A stretch of DNA of 64,000 nucleotides from NCBI RefSeq assembly GCF_014529945.1, contig NZ_JACVFB010000009.1:124001-188000 (forward strand). The letters run 5' to 3'. Below the pieces are notes generated by a model that saw only the letters and a program-made list of their open reading frames with translations, had not been told where the DNA came from and did no database searches. This document shows positions 62,287 to 64,000 of this stretch, piece after piece. The position numbers and the translations under genes were made by a program. The stretch comes from Chitinophaga varians (lineage in GTDB: Bacteria; Bacteroidota; Bacteroidia; Chitinophagales; Chitinophagaceae). The first letter of the stretch is position 1, and the number at the start of each line of letters is the position of its first letter.

Positions 62287-62319
62287 AAAAGACAACACTA
62301 AAACGTAATTCCGTCGCCA

Positions 62320-63951
62320 ATGTCTAACTCGCTGTTTAGAAAGAAGTCCCTGACCACGATTATCAAAGATGCCAATGAAGGAATGACTGACAGCCTTGAA
62401 ACAGGAGTAGGCATGCACAAAGTACTGAAGGTGAAAGACCTGACGGCGATGGGGATTGCAGCGGTAATTGGCGCCGGTATTTTCTCCACTATTGGGGAAG
62501 CTTCTTTTCATGGCGGCCCGGGCGTGTCCCTGCTGTTTGTGATCACCGCTATCACCTGCGGATTCTCCGCCCTCTGCTATGCAGAATTTGCCTCCCGCGT
62601 ACCGGTGTCCGGCAGCGCATATACTTATTCATATGTGACTTTCGGTGAACTGGCAGCCTGGGTAATTGGCTGGGCGCTGATTCTGGAGTATGCCATTGGT
62701 AATATCGCGGTGGCCATCTCCTGGAGCGGCTATTGCAATAACCTTTTACGCGGACTCGGCATAGCGTTGCCAGACTGGCTCTCGAGCAACTATGACAGTG
62801 CTTCACAAGCGACCATAGAAGCTGCACCACATATTTTCGGGATCCCTTTTATCGTCAACCTGCCGGCTTTCCTGATCGTCATTCTGATCACTTACCTGGC
62901 TTATGTAGGTATCCGGGAAAGTAAGCGCAGCGCCAATTTTATGGTGGGACTGAAGATCCTGGTGATCCTGTTTGTGATCGCCCTGGGCTTTTTTTATGTG
63001 AATCCGGGCAACTGGAGCCCCTTTATGCCTAACGGTTTCTCTGGCGTTTTGAAAGGCGTATCGGCCGTGTTTTTTGCCTATATCGGCTTTGATGCCGTGA
63101 GCACCACCGCGGAGGAATGTTCAAACCCGCAACGCGATCTGCCACGTGGCATGATTTACTCCCTCATTATCTGTACCGTGTTGTATGTACTGATCTCTTT
63201 TGTACTGACAGGCATGGTGCCTTATTTCAAACTGAAAGTAGACGACCCGCTGGCGTTTGTGTTCAACGAAGTGAACCTGCCGGGTATCAGCTATATCATC
63301 TCTGTGAGTGCCGTGGTGGCCACCACCAGCGTACTCCTGGTGTTCCAGATCGGTCAGCCCCGTATCTGGATGAGCATGAGCCGTGATGGCCTGTTGCCCA
63401 AAAAATTCGCTAAAATCCATCCCCGGTTTAAAACGCCGTCCTTCGCCACCATTATCACCGGTATCATTGTGGGCGTGCCGGCGCTCTTTCTTAATCTGAC
63501 GATCGTAACAGACCTCACCAGTATCGGAACGCTGTTCGCCTTCATCCTGGTATGCGGCGGTGTGTTGATGCTGCCTCCACAGGAGAAAACCGCAGAGAAA
63601 CGGTTCCGGTTGCCTTACATCAGCGGCCAGATCATTGTGCCTGTGCTGGTAGTGGGACTGCTGGTGCTTTTCCGGGGAGAGATCGGCCGCAGATTGTCTT
63701 TTGAAGGCGGCTGGGAGGTATGGAAACACAATATTCCCTTCTTTTTCTTTGCCATTGTGACGGTGTTGATCACCTGGTTCTCCGCGGTACGTAAGCTGTC
63801 GCTCATCCCGGTATTGGGACTGCTCAGCTGTTTTTACCTGATGACCGAGATCGCGCTGAAAAACTGGATCGTATTCAGCATCTGGTTAGTCATTGGCCTC
63901 AGCATTTACTTCCTTTACAGCTACCGCCACAGTAAGCTCCGTCAGGCCTAA
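62320..63951 (+). CDS. APC superfamily amino-acid permease (CAT/YfnA-like)
   Basis: 543 residues with ~12-14 membrane helices. The first helix carries the substrate-binding GIAAVIGAGIFSTIGEA motif; the consensus FFAYIGFDAVSTTAEE is near residue 245. It resembles the cationic amino-acid transporter group. The final ~50 bases of the window after the stop show nothing. Confidence 0.92.
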   Translation: MSNSLFRKKSLTTIIKDANEGMTDSLETGVGMHKVLKVKDLTAMGIAAVIGAGIFSTIGEASFHGGPGVSLLFVITAITCGFSALCYAEFASRVPVSGSAYTYSYVTFGELAAWVIGWALILEYAIGNIAVAISWSGYCNNLLRGLGIALPDWLSSNYDSASQATIEAAPHIFGIPFIVNLPAFLIVILITYLAYVGIRESKRSANFMVGLKILVILFVIALGFFYVNPGNWSPFMPNGFSGVLKGVSAVFFAYIGFDAVSTTAEECSNPQRDLPRGMIYSLIICTVLYVLISFVLTGMVPYFKLKVDDPLAFVFNEVNLPGISYIISVSAVVATTSVLLVFQIGQPRIWMSMSRDGLLPKKFAKIHPRFKTPSFATIITGIIVGVPALFLNLTIVTDLTSIGTLFAFILVCGGVLMLPPQEKTAEKRFRLPYISGQIIVPVLVVGLLVLFRGEIGRRLSFEGGWEVWKHNIPFFFFAIVTVLITWFSAVRKLSLIPVLGLLSCFYLMTEIALKNWIVFSIWLVIGLSIYFLYSYRHSKLRQA

Positions 63952-64000
63952 ATCCGGGTTATTTTTCGTAACTTAATAGCCAGTTCTTTAAATGTCATTT

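Overview
The window looks like chromosomal DNA of a Bacteroidota bacterium, most likely Chitinophaga or a close relative (Chitinophagaceae). The evidence is two SusC/SusD pairs, a sigma-70 (ECF)/FecR cluster, Bacteroidota-type -7 promoter boxes (TAnnTTTG), weak Shine-Dalgarno sequences, SPII lipoproteins, FtsX-type permeases without an adjacent ATPase, and a Tricorn-type protease. No rRNA, tRNA, CRISPR array, prophage or complete insertion sequence was seen. The genus call is an inference from gene content.

Layout. 1-6.3 kb: end of an alpha-2-macroglobulin, a Tricorn-like protease and an HGSNAT-like membrane acyltransferase. 6.4-8.5 kb: a small membrane protein, a GRDP-like protein with a Cys/Gly tail, and an unknown protein. 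8.7-14.2 kb: FtsX permease, esterase-like protein, TetR regulator and MFS exporter. 14.6-19.4 kb: SusC/SusD pair 1. 19.4-26.1 kb: AsmA-like protein, GH43 enzyme, MFS exporter and LysR regulator. 26.1-28.8 kb: sigma factor, FecR and AraC-like regulator. 29.1-33.2 kb: RNA helicase, quinone oxidoreductase, a MITE-like element, HxlR regulator and FrnE-type DsbA protein. 33.2-41.5 kb: Kir-type K+ channel, sodium/solute symporter, MarR-GNAT fusion, DinB protein, acyl-CoA carboxylase, RNase HI and an AspT-like transporter. 41.6-46.6 kb: SusC/SusD pair 2 with a long leader that encodes a poly-cysteine peptide. 46.6-55.5 kb: ICMT-like enzyme, thioredoxin, TPR lipoprotein, smpB, accD, fba, alpha/beta hydrolase, Rieske lipoprotein, metal receptor and CBS-type cysteine synthase. 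55.8-64 kb: a tight bioD - 5-FCL - lpxK - rnr - polyprenyl synthase run, then an amino-acid permease.

The genes are mostly housekeeping and nutrient acquisition. The most interesting material is non-coding. (1) A 19-residue open frame ending in five cysteines lies between a good promoter and the second susC; it looks like a cysteine- or metal-sensing leader peptide. (2) At least eight intergenic gaps hold long palindromes whose arms are tandem degenerate 8-mers (ATTTnnnn) or 7-mers (AATKACG). They start within a few bases of stop codons, fill whole convergent gaps, and in two cases contain the stop codon of a neighbour. (3) A 271-bp MITE-like element has terminal inverted repeats that carry a REP-type palindrome; a solo copy of that palindrome supplies another gene's stop codon.
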